From NCBI GenBank assembly GCA_020722245.1, contig DYLE01000126.1, positions 1-7,101 of the forward strand: a stretch of DNA of 7,101 bases, given 5' to 3'. Made by a program: the position numbers and the translations under genes. The DNA comes from Desulfonema limicola (GTDB lineage: Bacteria; Desulfobacterota; Desulfobacteria; Desulfobacterales; Desulfosalsimonadaceae). The notes under the pieces were generated by a model, which saw nothing but the letters and a program-made list of their open reading frames with translations, did not search any database and had not been told where the DNA came from. Each line of letters begins with the position of its first letter. Within the stretch, counting starts at the first letter, position 1. Shown here in pieces: positions 6,182 to 7,101 of this stretch.

Positions 6182-6562
6182 TTATTTCTTTGTGGCGCTC
6201 TTCTTTTTAATCGCGGCCCGCTTGGGACCTTTGCGGGTGCGGGCGTTTGTCTTGGTGCGCTGCCCCCTGACCGGCAGGGATCTGCGATGCCGGAGTCCGC
6301 GGTAACAGCCGAGGTCCATCAGCCGCTTGATGTTCATGGAAACCTCGGTCCGAAGCTCCCCCTCCACCTTGTAGTCGTTGTCGATGACCTTGCGGATCTC
6401 ATTAATCTCCATATCGGAAAGATCATCCGTCTTTTTGTTTTCATCAATCCCCAGCTTTGAAAGGATGATCCTGGAGGAAGACGGACCGATGCCGTAAATA
6501 TAGGTCAATCCGACGACCACCCGCTTACCCTTCGGTAAATCTACCCCTGCAATCCTTGCCAA
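6182..6562 (-). CDS. rpsM: 30S ribosomal protein S13
   Basis: The 126-residue protein is the head protein that contacts the P-site tRNA and forms bridges with the 50S subunit. It begins (M)ARIAGVDLPKGKR and shows the helix-two-turn-helix region around YIYGIGPSSSRII (21-33), the signature GCYRGLRHRRSLPVRGQRTK (85-104) with TNARTRKGPKR following, and a lysine-rich tail that reaches toward tRNA. Residue 95 is Ser where many S13 proteins have Gly (RRGLPVRGQ). The start codon is TTG (6560-6562): a full AAGGAGG at 6569-6575 lies six bases upstream, the next codons give the exact family N-terminus, and there is no alternative in-frame ATG. The rpmJ stop is 28 bases upstream. In E. coli, S4 controls the alpha operon through a structure at this gene's start; no equivalent fold is obvious here. 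Confidence 0.98.
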   Translation of the reverse strand: MARIAGVDLPKGKRVVVGLTYIYGIGPSSSRIILSKLGIDENKKTDDLSDMEINEIRKVIDNDYKVEGELRTEVSMNIKRLMDLGCYRGLRHRRSLPVRGQRTKTNARTRKGPKRAAIKKKSATKK

Positions 6563-6575
6563 TGTTCGCCTCCTT
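6563..6575 (-). promoter_or_regulatory. Consensus ribosome binding site fixing the TTG start of rpsM
   Basis: AAGGAGG (6569-6575, minus strand) is a full anti-16S match located six bases before TTG at 6560-6562. It supports strong initiation at a weak start codon and excludes other candidate starts. Confidence 0.85.
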
Positions 6576-6590
6576 GAATCCCTTAAAGCC

Positions 6591-6704
6591 CTATCCCTGC
6601 CGCTGTTTATGCCTTTTGTTGACGCAGATAACCCGCACCACGCCTTTTCGCTTCACGATTTTGCAGTTGCGGCACCTTTTTTTAACCGACGCACTTACCT
6701 TCAT
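6591..6704 (-). CDS. rpmJ: 50S ribosomal protein L36, zinc-binding type
   Basis: This short gene encodes 37 residues beginning MKVSASVKKRCRNCKIVKRK and ending VNKRHKQRQG. The zinc ligands C11, C14, C27 and H32 are all present, so this is the zinc-containing form and not the Cys-less paralogue. L36 is the smallest 50S protein and binds 23S rRNA near the base of the L7/L12 stalk. The ATG at 6704 follows GAGG with a seven-base spacer, preceded by a run of nine A residues (minus strand). The stop (TAG) is at 6591-6593. It lies 56 bases after infA and 28 before rpsM, as in many spc/alpha operons. Confidence 0.97.
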   Translation of the reverse strand: MKVSASVKKRCRNCKIVKRKGVVRVICVNKRHKQRQG

Positions 6705-6760
6705 TGCCGTTCCTCTTTTTTTTTATAAAAATTAAATCACCCGCTTGCGGTCTTTGTTGA

Positions 6761-6979
6761 TTATTTCGACCGGTAGGTGATCCTTCCCCGTGTCAGGTCA
6801 TAGGGGGAGAGCTCCACCGTCACCGTATCCCCGGGTAGAATCTTGATAAAATGCATGCGCATCTTGCCGGAAATATGGGCAAGCACCCGGTGCTTGTTTT
6901 CAAGCTCCACCCGGAACATCGCATTAGGCAATGTCTCAATCACCGTCCCTTGAACCCTGATTGGTTCTTCCTTTGCCAT
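6761..6979 (-). CDS. infA: Translation initiation factor IF-1
   Basis: At 72 residues the protein has exactly the usual IF-1 length and is a single S1-type OB fold. Landmarks are MAKEEPIRVQGTVIETLPN, MFRVELENKHRVLAHISGKM (21-40), and RMHFIKILPGDTVTVELSPY followed by DLTRGRITYRSK. IF-1 binds the ribosomal A site and stabilises the initiation complex with IF-2 and IF-3. The ATG at 6979 has GGAG five bases upstream. It follows the secY stop by 25 bases; the adk and map genes that often lie between secY and infA are absent. A short dyad (CCGC-TT-GCGG, near 6741-6750) sits just after the stop codon but is too small to call a terminator. Confidence 0.98.
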   Translation of the reverse strand: MAKEEPIRVQGTVIETLPNAMFRVELENKHRVLAHISGKMRMHFIKILPGDTVTVELSPYDLTRGRITYRSK

Positions 6980-7004
6980 TCCAGCTCCAAAAAATCGAGG
7001 ATGC

Positions 7005-7101
7005 TTATCTCCTCCCCTTGATACGGCCGGTGGTCAGAAATCCCTCATAGTTTCTCATGATCAGGTGAGATTCGATCTGGCCGATGGTATCCATGGCCAC
7101 C
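7005..7101 (-). CDS. secY: SecY translocase subunit, C-terminal end (partial)
   Basis: Thirty-one codons and a TAA stop (7005-7007) remain, and the gene continues beyond the right edge. The visible peptide includes VAMDTIGQIESHL, MRNYEGF and ends GRIKGRR. The pattern D(T/V)xxQIESHLxMRxYEGF with a terminal basic Gly-Arg tail is the conserved cytoplasmic end of SecY, the pore-forming subunit of the Sec protein translocase in the inner membrane. This identification rests only on that short tail, but its position directly upstream of infA in a ribosomal operon agrees with the normal place of secY. Confidence 0.93.
   Translation of the reverse strand, partial: VAMDTIGQIESHLIMRNYEGFLTTGRIKGRR

Noticed and set aside
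6540..6620. E. coli-like S4-binding pseudoknot at the rpsM start
   Set aside because: Only a four-pair stem (GCAA-GGA-TTGC) just after the start codon is visible. No nested long pairings resembling the alpha-operon pseudoknot could be drawn by eye.
6725..6752. Possible attenuator between infA and rpmJ (CCGC-TT-GCGG dyad followed by an AT-rich run)
   Set aside because: The stem is only four to five pairs with a two-base centre, and the T-rich stretch is offset and interrupted, so it is too weak to call.
1..7101. CRISPR array, insertion sequence, prophage, toxin-antitoxin or defence genes
   Set aside because: No regularly spaced repeats, terminal inverted repeats, transposase, nuclease or toxin-like proteins were seen; all substantial frames are explained by housekeeping genes.

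Overview
This window is an ordinary, highly conserved piece of a Gram-negative chromosome. The right two thirds (about 3460-7101, minus strand) is the end of a spc/alpha-type ribosomal operon, transcribed leftward: secY (3' end only), infA, rpmJ, rpsM, rpsK, rpsD, rpoA and rplQ. It closes with a strong symmetric terminator at 3378-3411. The presence of infA before rpmJ, an alpha subunit of about 340 residues and an inner-membrane PpiD-type foldase suggest a Desulfobacterota/deltaproteobacterium-like organism of moderately high GC. That placement is inferred from gene order and protein style, not demonstrated.

Left of the terminator, a separate minus-strand unit has its own sigma70-like promoter (TTGACA at 3334-3339) and encodes a 636-residue membrane-anchored SurA/PpiD-like peptidyl-prolyl isomerase. 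It is followed by an 82-residue zinc-ribbon plus single-TM protein of unknown function, which may be co-transcribed or may use a weak promoter just after the ppiD stop. Converging on it from the left is a plus-strand gene for a DUF47 (PhoU-like, TIGR00153-type) protein. Diverging from that gene, the first 24 codons of a membrane-anchored protein run off the left edge.

The operon genes supply core translation and transcription: translocon, initiation factor, four ribosomal proteins of the 30S/50S (L36, S13, S11, S4), RNA polymerase alpha and L17. The left-hand genes concern envelope protein folding and, probably, phosphate or metal-related physiology. I found no CRISPR, mobile element, phage, toxin-antitoxin or defence genes, and no convincing undescribed system. 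The items worth a second look are modest: TTG starts on rpsM and rpsD, absence of adk/map between secY and infA, a DUF47 gene with no adjacent pit, the small zinc-ribbon membrane protein, and a clean intercistronic hairpin between rpsD and rpoA.
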